Assembly: GCF_900129095.1 (NCBI RefSeq)
Contig: NZ_FQVA01000007.1
Coordinates: 82,338 to 146,337 of the forward strand
Direction: 5' to 3'
Origin: Microbulbifer donghaiensis
GTDB lineage: Bacteria; Pseudomonadota; Gammaproteobacteria; Pseudomonadales; Cellvibrionaceae
DNA length: 64,000 nt
The position numbers were made by a program, and so were the translations under genes. Position 1 is the first letter of the stretch. Every line of letters begins with the position of its first letter. The notes beneath the pieces are model-generated. The model had not been told where the DNA came from and made no database searches. It worked only from the letters and a program-made list of their open reading frames with translations. Positions 16,835 to 25,792 of the stretch are shown here, in pieces.

Positions 16835-18490
16835 ATGGCAAAAGTAAAAAAGAAGTCAGCGCCTTCAATCGAAATGGTTCGACGCTATCTTGATGCCCAT
16901 CGCGATCGGTGGCTGCAGGATCCCAATATCACTTCCATCGGTATTGGCTACAAGAAATATGGAGAAACGAATGAACCGTCAAATGATCTCTGCATTCAGT
17001 TCACAGTCAAAAAAAAGGGCGATCCCGGACTTTTGCAGGCGGAAGGTATCGCCACTCATCCGATTACGCCCGAGTGCACGTTAGAAGATGGCAGTGCCGT
17101 ACCAACAGATATTCTGGAGCGTGAATACAAGCCGTCGTGGCAGATTATTGAGCGCTTTGACCGTGCCTTCGTGCCAGAGGACGTTCCTGACTATCTAATT
17201 CGTCGTAAGCGTAATGACGTGTTATCACCAGGAATCAGTGTATCTAACTACAGAGAGTCAGCAGGAACACTCGGGACTGTTGTCTACGATAACGACACCG
17301 GCGATCCGATGATTCTTTCTAATTGGCACGTCCTGCAAGGAGATGACGGTGAAATAGGCGATGCTATTTTACAGCCGGGACCATACGACGGTGGAAGAAT
17401 GGCACAGGATCAAGTTGGTTCATTAGTACGAAGTCATGTAGGCCGTGATGGAGATTGTGCTGTCTGTACGATTGAAGACCGAGAATATGACGAGACTATT
17501 TTGGGCATGGACTTGCATGCAGAGCAAGTTGCCGATCCAGAACTCGGCGACAAAGTCTGGAAATCCGGTCGTACAACTGGTGTCACCCACGGGATTATCA
17601 GTCGTGTCGACGTTGTCACGAAACTATATTACGGAATCAATACTGGCATCAGAGAGATTTATAGTTTCGAGGTTGAGCCGGATCCAGATTATCCCGCGGA
17701 TCGTGGCGAAATTAGTATGGGGGGCGACTCAGGGTCACTTTGGATGGCAAAGACCGAAGATGAAGAACGCGGTATTGCGATTGGCCTTCACTTCGCTGGC
17801 GAGACCAATCCAAGCCCTGCCGCTGAGCATGCTGTAGCCTGTTACATACGTAAGGTTTTAGACAAACTTAACGTCTCTCTTATTGATCCGCTTGAGGAGA
17901 CCTTTACCGAGGAAGAGCTTATCTTGTCTCTCGCCACCGAGGTCGACAAGCTCCGCGATGATGTCATGGCCCTGGAAGAATATGCTTTCGAAAATATGAA
18001 ACAGGGAATTCAAACTCCTGCAGTTGGAAAAGGTGAATGCTCCTGCGGTAGTTTCCCCAATGCAGTTGCAGGAGAAGCGATAGTCGAGCCAGAGGGTGTG
18101 AAGGTGTACGGCAACTGGTGTGGTCCGGGCCACTCCGGCGGTACGCCAGTGGATGCAGTCGACAGGGTTTGTATGAAGCACGACAGGTGCTATTCGAAGA
18201 AAGGCTACTTGAATTGCGATTGCGATAGAGAATTAGTGCGCGGGATGGCAAAAGCGGTGTTATCTCGCGGCGTTTCTGCCGCCGGTCGTATCGCCGGTAC
18301 AGCGGCCGCAACGTATTTTAGTGCCGCTCCCTGTGTGAGCTACACGCGGATCGCGGGGAAATACATACCTGTAGGCGGTGGCACTTCTCGTGTCCACGTG
18401 GGTGATATTGTTAATGGAGGTAGAAGCGCATATAGGTTTGTAAAGCGCAAGGGGAGAAAACTGGTGAAGAAAATAAGAAACTTATTCTAA
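16835..18490 (+). CDS. trypsin-like serine protease fused to a phospholipase A2-like domain
   Basis: A 551-residue two-domain protein without a signal peptide. Residues 1-100 look like the N-terminal module of NAL1-type proteases. The chymotrypsin-fold domain (about 130-345) shows a full triad: His165 in LSNWHVL, Asp207 in GDCAV and Ser299 in MGGDSGSLW. A helical linker (about 350-395) leads to a Cys-rich domain. That domain has a calcium-loop motif YGNWCGPGHSGG (425-436) and the PLA2 catalytic motif VCMKHDRCY (His449, Asp450), followed by CDCD. The tail is basic (RKGRKLVKKIRN). ATG 16835 has GAGG seven bases upstream. It is a single gene in lower-G+C DNA between tRNA-Ser repeats and a broken gene. 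Protease-gated membrane lipase activity is inference. Confidence 0.82.
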   Translation: MAKVKKKSAPSIEMVRRYLDAHRDRWLQDPNITSIGIGYKKYGETNEPSNDLCIQFTVKKKGDPGLLQAEGIATHPITPECTLEDGSAVPTDILEREYKPSWQIIERFDRAFVPEDVPDYLIRRKRNDVLSPGISVSNYRESAGTLGTVVYDNDTGDPMILSNWHVLQGDDGEIGDAILQPGPYDGGRMAQDQVGSLVRSHVGRDGDCAVCTIEDREYDETILGMDLHAEQVADPELGDKVWKSGRTTGVTHGIISRVDVVTKLYYGINTGIREIYSFEVEPDPDYPADRGEISMGGDSGSLWMAKTEDEERGIAIGLHFAGETNPSPAAEHAVACYIRKVLDKLNVSLIDPLEETFTEEELILSLATEVDKLRDDVMALEEYAFENMKQGIQTPAVGKGECSCGSFPNAVAGEAIVEPEGVKVYGNWCGPGHSGGTPVDAVDRVCMKHDRCYSKKGYLNCDCDRELVRGMAKAVLSRGVSAAGRIAGTAAATYFSAAPCVSYTRIAGKYIPVGGGTSRVHVGDIVNGGRSAYRFVKRKGRKLVKKIRNLF

Positions 18491-18640
18491 CCTTTATCAC
18501 ATGGCCTTTTCCTGGATGTCTGCAAAGGAAAAGGCCACTCCCAAAGCGGGAGAAATCTTTATCAGTGGCGCTGCCATAATCTAGGATGAATTATTTGGTC
18601 TGAGCTAATCCACCTCAGAGACAGGCTGTCGGTGGCGTGA
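18491..18640. other. junction between cargo gene and alginate-export remnant
   Basis: 150 bases with a weak inverted repeat (GGCCTTTTCC ... GGAAAAGGCC at 18503-18534) that could terminate the protease-PLA2 transcript. No ORF is seen. The junction to the truncated gene lies at or near its right end. Confidence 0.5.
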
Positions 18641-19003
18641 TGTACGCTGAATCTGCTATTTCCACGCGGGAACTACTTTTCTGAGGCAGCCGTATTGGGG
18701 CCGAGGAATTTTTATAATTTTCATACGTTTGTCGACTTGCAGTTGAAAGACCGATGGGTATTCACCGCAGACATCAATCTCTTTTGGCGACTGGAGATGG
18801 AAGACGGCGTATACGGTCCCAGCGGCCAGATTATCCGCTTTCCGGAGGGCAGCAGTGCGCACGAAGTAAGCCAAGCACTTTCTCTAACTTCCAGATACAC
18901 AATCGCCCGCAATTTGGTTTCTACCGCCATCTATACACACCTGCGACCCGGTCGATTCTTACGCGAAACGGGGCCCTCTGAAGAGATAGATTTGCGAGAC
19001 TGA
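18641..19003 (+). pseudogene. 3' remnant of an alginate-export family outer-membrane protein
   Basis: Reading from just after a TGA at 18638, the frame gives LLFPRGNYFSEAAVLGPRN, then YNFHTFVDLQL, FTADINLFWRLEMEDGVYGP, and ends HLRPGRFLRETGPSEEIDLRD. This is recognisably the C-terminal end of an Alginate_exp-domain protein (FPRGNYF, TADVxxxWR, GxFLRETG). The full family length is about 400-500 residues, so roughly three quarters of the gene is missing at the 5' side. No start codon or ribosome site is convincing. It marks a deletion or insertion boundary. Confidence 0.72.
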
Positions 19004-19090
19004 CATTGCAGTATCGTTTTTAGGGTGAACTTGAGGCAGGAGACCGGCAACTACAAAGAGCTCCTGCAAATTTCTGATCGTAACTACTAG

Positions 19091-19996
19091 TCAGTCCTGC
19101 TCCAGTGCCACAAAGCGGTCTGCAAGATAGTCGATCAGTGCTCGCACCGACGGAAGTAACCCGCGTCGAGTGGGAAATACCGCGTGGATGATCTCGCGGC
19201 GGGGACTCCATTCTGGCAGCACTTTCACCAAGGCTCCGTCAGACAATTCATCAAGCACCATCATGACGGGGAATTGGCACACTCCAACACCAGCAACGGC
19301 AGCCCGCCGCAGAGCTGTCATATCGGATGTGGTGTAGCGCGGTGAGTGCTCGACCCGCTCAGTCCTGCCATCTTCGGTAAAGAGTTCCCAAGTGTAGTGC
19401 TGTAGGGCTCCCCCCAGTGCCAGGCTGGGCCAGGCTTCGAGATCATGTGGTGTTGTCGGTTGGCCCATTTGAGCGAGCAGAGCCGGACTTGCGGCCAGGC
19501 ATTGGCCTCGATCACTGAGAACACGCATAACCAAACCACTGTCTTCCAGCGGTGGTGGCCGGACGCGAATCGCGATGTCGATCGCTTCCTCCAGTGGGTC
19601 GACCCGGCGATTGGTCGCTTCCAAATGGAGATTGACACGCGGGTACATCGCCAGGAACTCCGCCAGCATTTCTCCCACAAGACTGTGCAATAGCGCCACC
19701 GGACAGCTCACCCGCAGCAATCCCTGAGGCTCGGCACGGGTCATTTCAATCGCCTCCTGGGCCGCCTCAGCTTCAATCAACATCGCTTTGCAGTGTTCGT
19801 AATAGGTTTGGCCTATGTCGGTCACGGCGAAATGGCGTGTTGAGCGCTGTATCAGGCGCACTCCCAGCCGTTCCTCAAGGCCTGCCAGCCTTCGACTCAG
19901 TTTTGACTTTGGGGTCACCAAGGCCCGACTGGCTGCCGTAATGCCGCCGTGTTCGACGATCTGCACGAAGAAGTAGAGGTCGTTGAGATCCTGCAT
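19091..19996 (-). CDS. LysR-family transcriptional regulator
   Basis: A 301-residue regulator. The N-terminal winged helix is MQDLNDLYFFVQIVEHGGIT through about residue 60 (SRALVTPKSKLSRRLAGLEE is the recognition region). The LysR substrate-binding domain follows (about 90-295). The true start is ATG 19996; the upstream in-frame ATG at 20113 runs into the next promoter. It is divergent from pirin and two isochorismatase-like hydrolases and is therefore the likely regulator of that operon, as often seen for this gene set. The effector is unknown. Confidence 0.9.
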   Translation of the reverse strand: MQDLNDLYFFVQIVEHGGITAASRALVTPKSKLSRRLAGLEERLGVRLIQRSTRHFAVTDIGQTYYEHCKAMLIEAEAAQEAIEMTRAEPQGLLRVSCPVALLHSLVGEMLAEFLAMYPRVNLHLEATNRRVDPLEEAIDIAIRVRPPPLEDSGLVMRVLSDRGQCLAASPALLAQMGQPTTPHDLEAWPSLALGGALQHYTWELFTEDGRTERVEHSPRYTTSDMTALRRAAVAGVGVCQFPVMMVLDELSDGALVKVLPEWSPRREIIHAVFPTRRGLLPSVRALIDYLADRFVALEQD

Positions 19997-20115
19997 ATCA
20001 ATCCCGCTGTTCACAAAATGGAACGCTGAGGCCCAATTTTGCCATCTACACGACTCTTTGTCCTGCGCATATCCTTTACGGCAACTAGAAGGGGGGTTCC
20101 CCGAGGAGGACACTC

Positions 20116-20982
20116 ATGAAAAAGGTTACATCCATTCTGCGCGCACCCGCGCCTCATTGGGTGGGCGACGGCTTCCCGGTGCGGTCGCTTTTTTCCTACC
20201 AGAGCCACGGTCGGCAGCTGAGCCCGTTTCTGCTGCTGGACTACGCGGGGCCGACGCATTTTGAACCTGCATCGCGACCACGCGGCGTCGGGCGACACCC
20301 GCACCGGGGCTTCGAAACCGTGACTATTGCCTATCGTGGAGAAGTAGCCCATCGCGATTCCACCGGTCAGGGCGGCGTGATTGGTCCCGGTGACGTGCAA
20401 TGGATGACCGCAGGTGCCGGCATCCTGCATGAAGAGTTTCACTCTGAAGCCTTCACCCGCGCCGGTGGAACCCTCGAAATGGTGCAGCTGTGGGTGAACC
20501 TGCCGTCACGACACAAGATGACTGCGCCAGGCTATCAGCATATCGCCGCCGGTGACATTCCCGAGGTGGCCCTGAATGACGGCGCTGGCACGGTGCGCGT
20601 GATCGCAGGGGACTATGCCGGCCATGAAGGTCCGGCGCGCACCTTTACCCCGATGCACGTTTGGGACCTGCGCTTACTAGAGGGTGGTAGGACGCGGATG
20701 TCGGTACCTGAAGGCTGGAATACCGCACTCGTGGTGCTGGACGGATCCATCCAAGTGAACGGAAACACGCGAGCTGCGAATGCGCAATTGGTAGCCCTGG
20801 ACACGGCTGGCACGGAGTTCGAAATCGAGAGCAGCACTGACGCGATGGTGCTTCTTCTTTCGGGGCAGCCGATTGACGAACCCATCGTCGGCTACGGTCC
20901 TTTCGTGATGAACAGCGAGGCCGAGATAGCCCAGGCGATGGAAGACTTTAATCGCGGCCGCTTCGAGCCTAAGGCCGGCTGA
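20116..20982 (+). CDS. pirin family protein
   Basis: A 288-residue bicupin. The metal-binding residues of pirin are visible: HPHRGFET (H61, H63) and ILHEE (H105, E107). It also has the C-terminal pirin motif LLLSGQPIDEPIVGYGPFVMN. Bacterial pirins can have quercetinase-like dioxygenase or redox-sensing roles, and the sequence does not decide between them. A GGAGGACACTC stretch precedes the ATG. First gene of a LysR-controlled operon with two YcaC-type hydrolases. Confidence 0.92.
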   Translation: MKKVTSILRAPAPHWVGDGFPVRSLFSYQSHGRQLSPFLLLDYAGPTHFEPASRPRGVGRHPHRGFETVTIAYRGEVAHRDSTGQGGVIGPGDVQWMTAGAGILHEEFHSEAFTRAGGTLEMVQLWVNLPSRHKMTAPGYQHIAAGDIPEVALNDGAGTVRVIAGDYAGHEGPARTFTPMHVWDLRLLEGGRTRMSVPEGWNTALVVLDGSIQVNGNTRAANAQLVALDTAGTEFEIESSTDAMVLLLSGQPIDEPIVGYGPFVMNSEAEIAQAMEDFNRGRFEPKAG

Positions 20983-21026
20983 TTTTTCCCTAAGACTCAC
21001 AACATTTTGTCAACCATGAGGAAACA

Positions 21027-21656
21027 ATGATGAGCAAACCCTATGTAAAACTCGACAAAGACAACGTCGCCGTCTTGCTGGTGGATCACCAGGCCGGCCT
21101 GATGTCACTGGTTCGCGACATAGATCCGGACAAGTTCAAGAACAATGTGCTGGCACTGGCGGACTTGGCTGAGTACTTCAAGCTGCCCACTGTTCTGACC
21201 ACAAGCTTCGAGGATGGCCCGAATGGCCCGCTGGTGCCGGAGCTGAAGGAGAAGTTTCCGGATGCGCCTTTTATCGCCCGCCCCGGCCAGATTAATGCCT
21301 GGGATAACGAGGATTTCGTTAAGGCGGTGAAAGCCACTGGCAAGAAGCAACTGTTGATCGCCGGTATTGTTACGGAAGTCTGCGTTGCGTTTCCGGCACT
21401 GTCTGCCATTGAAGAGGGTTTCGATGTATTCGTGGTGACGGATGCCTCTGGCACCTTTAATGAGATCACGCGTCACTCGGCCTGGAGCCGCATGACGGAA
21501 TCTGGCGCGCAACTGATGACTTGGTTTGGCGTCGCATGTGAACTCCACCGCGACTGGCGTAATGATGTGGAAGGGCTGGGAACTCTGTTCAGCAACCATA
21601 TCCCCGACTACCGCAACCTCATTAGCAGTTACACCGAGCAAACTTCCGGTAAATAA
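21027..21656 (+). CDS. isochorismatase-family hydrolase (YcaC-like), first copy
   Basis: A 209-residue cysteine hydrolase. It has the catalytic Asp in VLLVDHQAGL (D20), the family GQINAWDN motif and the nucleophile cysteine in GIVTEVCVAFPAL (C119). These match YcaC-type octameric hydrolases of unknown substrate. ATG 21027 has AGG five bases upstream, and ATG 21030 is also possible. It is 44 bases downstream of pirin and followed by a diverged paralogue. Confidence 0.9.
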   Translation: MMSKPYVKLDKDNVAVLLVDHQAGLMSLVRDIDPDKFKNNVLALADLAEYFKLPTVLTTSFEDGPNGPLVPELKEKFPDAPFIARPGQINAWDNEDFVKAVKATGKKQLLIAGIVTEVCVAFPALSAIEEGFDVFVVTDASGTFNEITRHSAWSRMTESGAQLMTWFGVACELHRDWRNDVEGLGTLFSNHIPDYRNLISSYTEQTSGK

Positions 21657-21743
21657 CTGGTAACGGCGGCGCCTTAGCGCGCCGCTTCCATCGATACTTA
21701 ATTCAACTCGAACTACTGTCCCTAGACATCAGGAGTAGCAACA

Positions 21744-22433
21744 ATGAGCTTCCCCAACACAATTGCAAACTTCGATGGCGCCCGCCCGGTGATAGATCCG
21801 GATGACGCGGCAATGCTACTGATCGACCACCAGAGTGGGCTGTTTCAGACAGTGCAGGATATGCCGATGACGACACTGCGAGCACATGCTGCCGTGTTGG
21901 CCAAGATAGCCTCACTGGCGAAGATTCCGGTGATTACAACCGCATCGGTGCCACAGGGACCCAACGGACCACTGATTCCAGAGATCCACGACAACGCACC
22001 GCATGCCAAGTACGTGGCACGGAAGGGCGAGATCAATGCCTGGGATAATCCGGATTTCGTCTCGGCAGTAAAGGAAACCGGGCGTAAGACCCTCATTATC
22101 GCGGGTACCATTACCAGCGTGTGCATGGCCTTTCCTGCGATTAGTGCAGTGAATGAAGGATACAAAGTGTTTGCCGTGGTGGACGCCTCGGGTACTTACT
22201 CTAAGATGGCCCAAGAGATCACGCTGGCACGTGTCATGCAGGCGGGTGTAGTTCCGATTGATACCGGCGCGGTCGCATCGGAGCTTCAGAAGACCTGGAA
22301 CCGCGATGATGCCCAAGAATGGGCGGCGGTGTACACACAGATTTTCCCGCATTATCAACTGTTGATTGAGAGCTATTCCAAGGCTCAGGAAGTTGTCACG
22401 AACAACGAACAGCTGGACTCTCAACGCCAATAA
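21744..22433 (+). CDS. isochorismatase-family hydrolase (YcaC-like), second copy
   Basis: A 229-residue paralogue of the preceding gene with the same residue set: D28 in [10 protein letters not shown], the GEINAWDN motif and C127 in [13 protein letters not shown]. It has a 12-residue N-terminal and a C-terminal extension relative to the first copy. The two are clearly related but diverged, so this is an old duplication or a two-enzyme set rather than a recent repeat. AGGAGTAGCAAC precedes the ATG. Last clear gene of the pirin operon. Confidence 0.9.
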   Translation: MSFPNTIANFDGARPVIDPDDAAMLLIDHQSGLFQTVQDMPMTTLRAHAAVLAKIASLAKIPVITTASVPQGPNGPLIPEIHDNAPHAKYVARKGEINAWDNPDFVSAVKETGRKTLIIAGTITSVCMAFPAISAVNEGYKVFAVVDASGTYSKMAQEITLARVMQAGVVPIDTGAVASELQKTWNRDDAQEWAAVYTQIFPHYQLLIESYSKAQEVVTNNEQLDSQRQ

Positions 22434-22513
22434 ATATTGGTGGCAATGCACTGGGTCGCCGCTGTCCGTCGAATCGAATATCGGATGTAGCGGCGACCAT
22501 TCAAGTGATGCCT

Positions 22514-22726
22514 TTATCCATTCCTTTGAACATCAATAAATTCACCGGTATCGTTCAATAAATCGCCGAGTAATTCCCTGGAACTTTTGTCTAGCAGCTG
22601 TCCATTTTTGTCGATGGCATTCGAAACGCGCGACAGCATGAAGCGGTGGTTAATAAATCGCGTGGCGCCTAGAGTTCGCAGGACAGGAAGCCAGGCGATA
22701 AGCGCAACCATCGGGCGCCAGAACAT
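22514..22726 (-). pseudogene. possible C-terminal remnant of an NAD(P)H-dependent FMN reductase
   Basis: A 70-residue reading frame. RPMVALIAWLPVLRTLGATR followed by NAIDKNGQLLDKSSRELLGD resembles the C-terminal end of NADPH-dependent FMN reductases (an LR..L..LGA helix, then FD.DG.L.D...R). The N-terminal flavodoxin-like part is absent. No ribosome site is evident. It lies in lower-G+C DNA downstream of the hydrolases. It may be a decayed gene, or chance. Confidence 0.3.
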
Positions 22727-22842
22727 CGGGCAGCGGCGTCAGCAAGTCGGCTGAATATTAGTGACACCCAGATAAGCTAGTCCCCGATGACCCGTCGGAC
22801 GCCCTGTCAATCTGAGCGGCAGCATCGCCGCTTGACCAGGCA

Positions 22843-23787
22843 TTACCACCCCTCCGTAAGTACAAGCACAATCGGCAATGTCACGATGCTGGCCAGTGAG
22901 CTGACAATCAGGGTTGATCCCGGCAGGTGGGATTTAAGTCCGTAGCGCAAGCCGAACAAGGTGCCGAAAAAGCCGCAGGGCAGGGCGCACAGCAGCAGTG
23001 CGGCGCGGGCAGTGTCGTGTTCCATCGGCAGGGCCAGGATCAACCCGAGAGCCAGCAGGGGATGGGCAAGGTTCTTCAGCGCGGTCCCGCTCAGCACATT
23101 AGCGCTAAATACAATTTTCTGCGCGGACAGTATAAGCCCGGTCAGGAAGAGGGCGACGCCGCCGGCCGCCTGGCCGATCAATTGAAAGGAGTCTTTGATC
23201 GGCTCCGCGAGGGGGATTCCAAGTAAGGAGAACGTCATTCCGGCGAGGGGAGCAAGCACGATGGGTTTGCGTAGTGAGCGGCCGGTGCATTGCAGAATCG
23301 CAGCGGGAGTCATCTGTCCGCCCATTGTTACCTGATTGGCCTCGAGAATGGCCAGTGTCAGCGGCGACAGCACAATCGAGCCGGTGGCGATTGCGAGGGC
23401 GACATAAATGGTGTCGCTCGAACCGAACACGGCGGCAACCAGGGGCAGGCCCGCGGCCGCATAGTTGGGGGCGGCGATTGTGAGGGCCTGTACCGCAGCC
23501 TCGCTCGCTCCGAGCCGAAACAAGCGGCGCTGCATCCAGAACGACAGCGCGTAAAGCACGAGCATGGATAAGAGGAAGACCAGTAGCAGCGGCCATTGCG
23601 CCAGCAGCAGCGAGCGGGGTGTGGACGCTGTGGCCACAAACAGGGAGGCTGGAAGCGCAAAGTCCATCACCAGGGCGTTCAGTTCCGAGACATGGCGGTT
23701 GTCGATATCGCGGATCCAGCCGGCAAAATAACCGAGTGCCATGACGGCGAAAATCGGTACCAGAGAATTGAGCAGGACCTCAGTCAT
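22843..23787 (-). CDS. AEC family transporter
   Basis: A 314-residue inner-membrane protein with about ten helices, of the auxin-efflux-carrier/malonate-transporter group. The start MTEVLLNSLVPIFAVMALGY and the conserved NYAAAGLPL in the middle (helix 4/5 region, usual N..F.GlPL) are characteristic. ATG 23787 was preferred over the in-frame ATG at 23850, whose extra residues are charged and not family-like. It is monocistronic. The substrate, usually a small carboxylate, is not predictable. Confidence 0.88.
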   Translation of the reverse strand: MTEVLLNSLVPIFAVMALGYFAGWIRDIDNRHVSELNALVMDFALPASLFVATASTPRSLLLAQWPLLLVFLLSMLVLYALSFWMQRRLFRLGASEAAVQALTIAAPNYAAAGLPLVAAVFGSSDTIYVALAIATGSIVLSPLTLAILEANQVTMGGQMTPAAILQCTGRSLRKPIVLAPLAGMTFSLLGIPLAEPIKDSFQLIGQAAGGVALFLTGLILSAQKIVFSANVLSGTALKNLAHPLLALGLILALPMEHDTARAALLLCALPCGFFGTLFGLRYGLKSHLPGSTLIVSSLASIVTLPIVLVLTEGW

Positions 23788-24346
23788 CGCAGTGTTTTTT
23801 CGCGTTCCTGTACTTGGATGAATATGGTGACGGACAGACAGTCGGCGCAATCACATTCGAAAAATCTCAAGAAGTTGTTCGACGAATCGGTCGCTTGTTA
23901 ATTCATAGAAAATGAAACTAGCACGATAAATATCTTCAGGTTCCTCCTTCTCGGTGTTTGACGTCATAGTAGATTTATTACCCGCTGTCGATTGGTATAA
24001 ATGCCGGAATTTCCTGTTCCATCGGAATAAAAAAGCGGAAAAATCCGACGCCTTGTCCAAAATAGTGTCCTTCTTAGCGGCACCAGCCGGAGGGCTATAC
24101 GCCTCGTCTTCCATATCGGAGGAAACACCTCGTTGCCCTTAGCCGGCGGGGCCATATCTCGGATTAGTTGATCGTGGTGCCATTAATTGATCCAGATCAG
24201 GGAAGCGTGATTTACGCGACAGTAGATGCCGCTCCCAGCCCCTGACTGAGTCCTCTTTGCAGTATGCTGGCTTTATGAAATATGGCTGCCCGGCGAGCCC
24301 GGGCTGGCAGCGTACGAGCTAAAACGGGGACTACCGGGAGCTTCCT
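23788..24346. other. gene-free stretch between AEC transporter and GCS2 gene
   Basis: About 560 bases of lower G+C. One 87-codon frame on the minus strand (23851-24114) lacks a ribosome site and any recognisable feature, so I do not call it. The divergent promoters of the flanking genes should lie here, and GGGAG at 24334-24338 serves the next ATG. Confidence 0.5.
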
Positions 24347-25792
24347 ATGGGCCAGGAAATAGCGACCACAGAATTCAGCGATGCAGACGAAAAGGAATTT
24401 CTGCGCAGGCTGCGCGCGGAGACCAATATCCTCAATCATTGGTTTAAGCAGGAACGATTTGAGGTACCGGAAAGCCCGATGTGTGGGCTCGAACTCGAGG
24501 GATGGCTGACGGACCTGGATTTTGTGCCAGCGCCGGAGAGCGAGGCCTTTTTGGCGCAGGTAAACGATGAGCTGGTGGTACCGGAGATTTCGCGGTTCAA
24601 CTTTGAGCTGAACAGCGTTCCCGCGCCGATCCGGAAGACGGTGTTCAGCGATCTGCATCGGAGCCTGTCCTCACTCTGGCAGCGCTGTACCCGGCAAGCG
24701 GAGTCCATGGGTCTGCGCGCCATCGCGATAGGATCACTGCCGACCATCCGTGCCAATATGCTCACGCTGGAGCATATCTATCCCAACAAACGGTATTTCG
24801 CCCTGAACAACCGCGTGATGAAACTGCGGCGCAATCAGCCCACGGTATTGTCTCTGGAGGGCAAGGAGGTGCTGCGGGTCTCTCACCCGGACATCATGCT
24901 CGAGGCGGCGGCGACCTCGGTACAGGTGCATCTGCAGGTGTCCCTTGCCGAGGGCAAGCGGTTCTTCAACGCCTCTACGATTACCTCGCCGTTCATGGCG
25001 GCGGTCGCCGCCAACTCGCCGTTCCTGTATGGCAAGGCGCTTTGGAGTGAGACCCGTATCCCGATCTTTGAGCAGGCAGTCAACCTCGGCAGTTTCCGCA
25101 ATCTGGATGGTTCCGTGGCGAAGCGGGTTTCCCTCGGTAATGGCTATGTGCGCGAATCCCTGTTGGAGCTATTTCTGGAAAACCTGGATGGTTACCCGGT
25201 TTTGCTGCCGGATAACTATGATCGCGCCCCGGATGAACTCAGTCACCTGCGCCTGCACAATGGCACTATCTGGCGCTGGAACCGCCCGTTGATTGGCATT
25301 GGCAGCGACGGTACCCCGCACCTGCGGATTGAACACCGGGTGCCGTCATCCGGGCCTTCTATGCCCGATGTGGTCGCCAATACTGCGCTATTCCTCGGCC
25401 TGGCAACCTACTTCGCGCGAATGCCCGAGGCACCCGAAGACCGGCTGCCGTTTGCCGCGGTGAAAAGGAATTTCTTCCAGGCCTGTAAGTATGGTCTGAA
25501 TGCCGAGGTGGAGTGGATTGATGGCAGGCTCTGGAATCTGCAGAGGTTAGTGCTGGATGAATTGATCGGTCCCGCGGAGGAGGCTTTGGAGTCTCTGGGA
25601 GTCGATCCGGAAGATATCTACACCTATGTCACCAGAATTATTCGCCCGCGCGTGATTGGCGGTCAGAACGGGTCCAACTGGCAGCGAGCCTACATCAATA
25701 CAAACGGGGCGAATTTCCAGAGGTTGCTGGAAGCCTATTACCAGTACCAGAAACAGGATATTCCGGTACATGAGTGGAAAAGTGAAGCTTAG
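24347..25792 (+). CDS. glutamate-cysteine ligase-like protein (GCS2 family)
   Basis: A 481-residue ATP-dependent carboxylate-amine ligase of the GCS2 superfamily. The GLELEGWL motif (about 48-55) is the metal/ATP-binding strand. ISRFNFELNS and HLRIEHRVPSSGPSMPD are further family landmarks. Whether it makes gamma-glutamylcysteine or a different glutamyl or aminoacyl conjugate is open, since many GCS2 paralogues have other substrates. It overlaps the next gene by 23 bases, so the pair is coupled to a deacylase-like enzyme, which hints at synthesis and turnover of one compound. Confidence 0.8.
   Translation: MGQEIATTEFSDADEKEFLRRLRAETNILNHWFKQERFEVPESPMCGLELEGWLTDLDFVPAPESEAFLAQVNDELVVPEISRFNFELNSVPAPIRKTVFSDLHRSLSSLWQRCTRQAESMGLRAIAIGSLPTIRANMLTLEHIYPNKRYFALNNRVMKLRRNQPTVLSLEGKEVLRVSHPDIMLEAAATSVQVHLQVSLAEGKRFFNASTITSPFMAAVAANSPFLYGKALWSETRIPIFEQAVNLGSFRNLDGSVAKRVSLGNGYVRESLLELFLENLDGYPVLLPDNYDRAPDELSHLRLHNGTIWRWNRPLIGIGSDGTPHLRIEHRVPSSGPSMPDVVANTALFLGLATYFARMPEAPEDRLPFAAVKRNFFQACKYGLNAEVEWIDGRLWNLQRLVLDELIGPAEEALESLGVDPEDIYTYVTRIIRPRVIGGQNGSNWQRAYINTNGANFQRLLEAYYQYQKQDIPVHEWKSEA

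Noticed and set aside
15560..19100. Integrase or transposase that would explain the accessory region
   Set aside because: None is visible on either strand, so the mobile-element interpretation rests only on the tRNA, the repeats and the truncated gene.
23851..24114. 87-codon minus-strand frame in the lower-G+C gap
   Set aside because: No ribosome site, no recognisable feature, and overlap with the leader of the AEC gene region.
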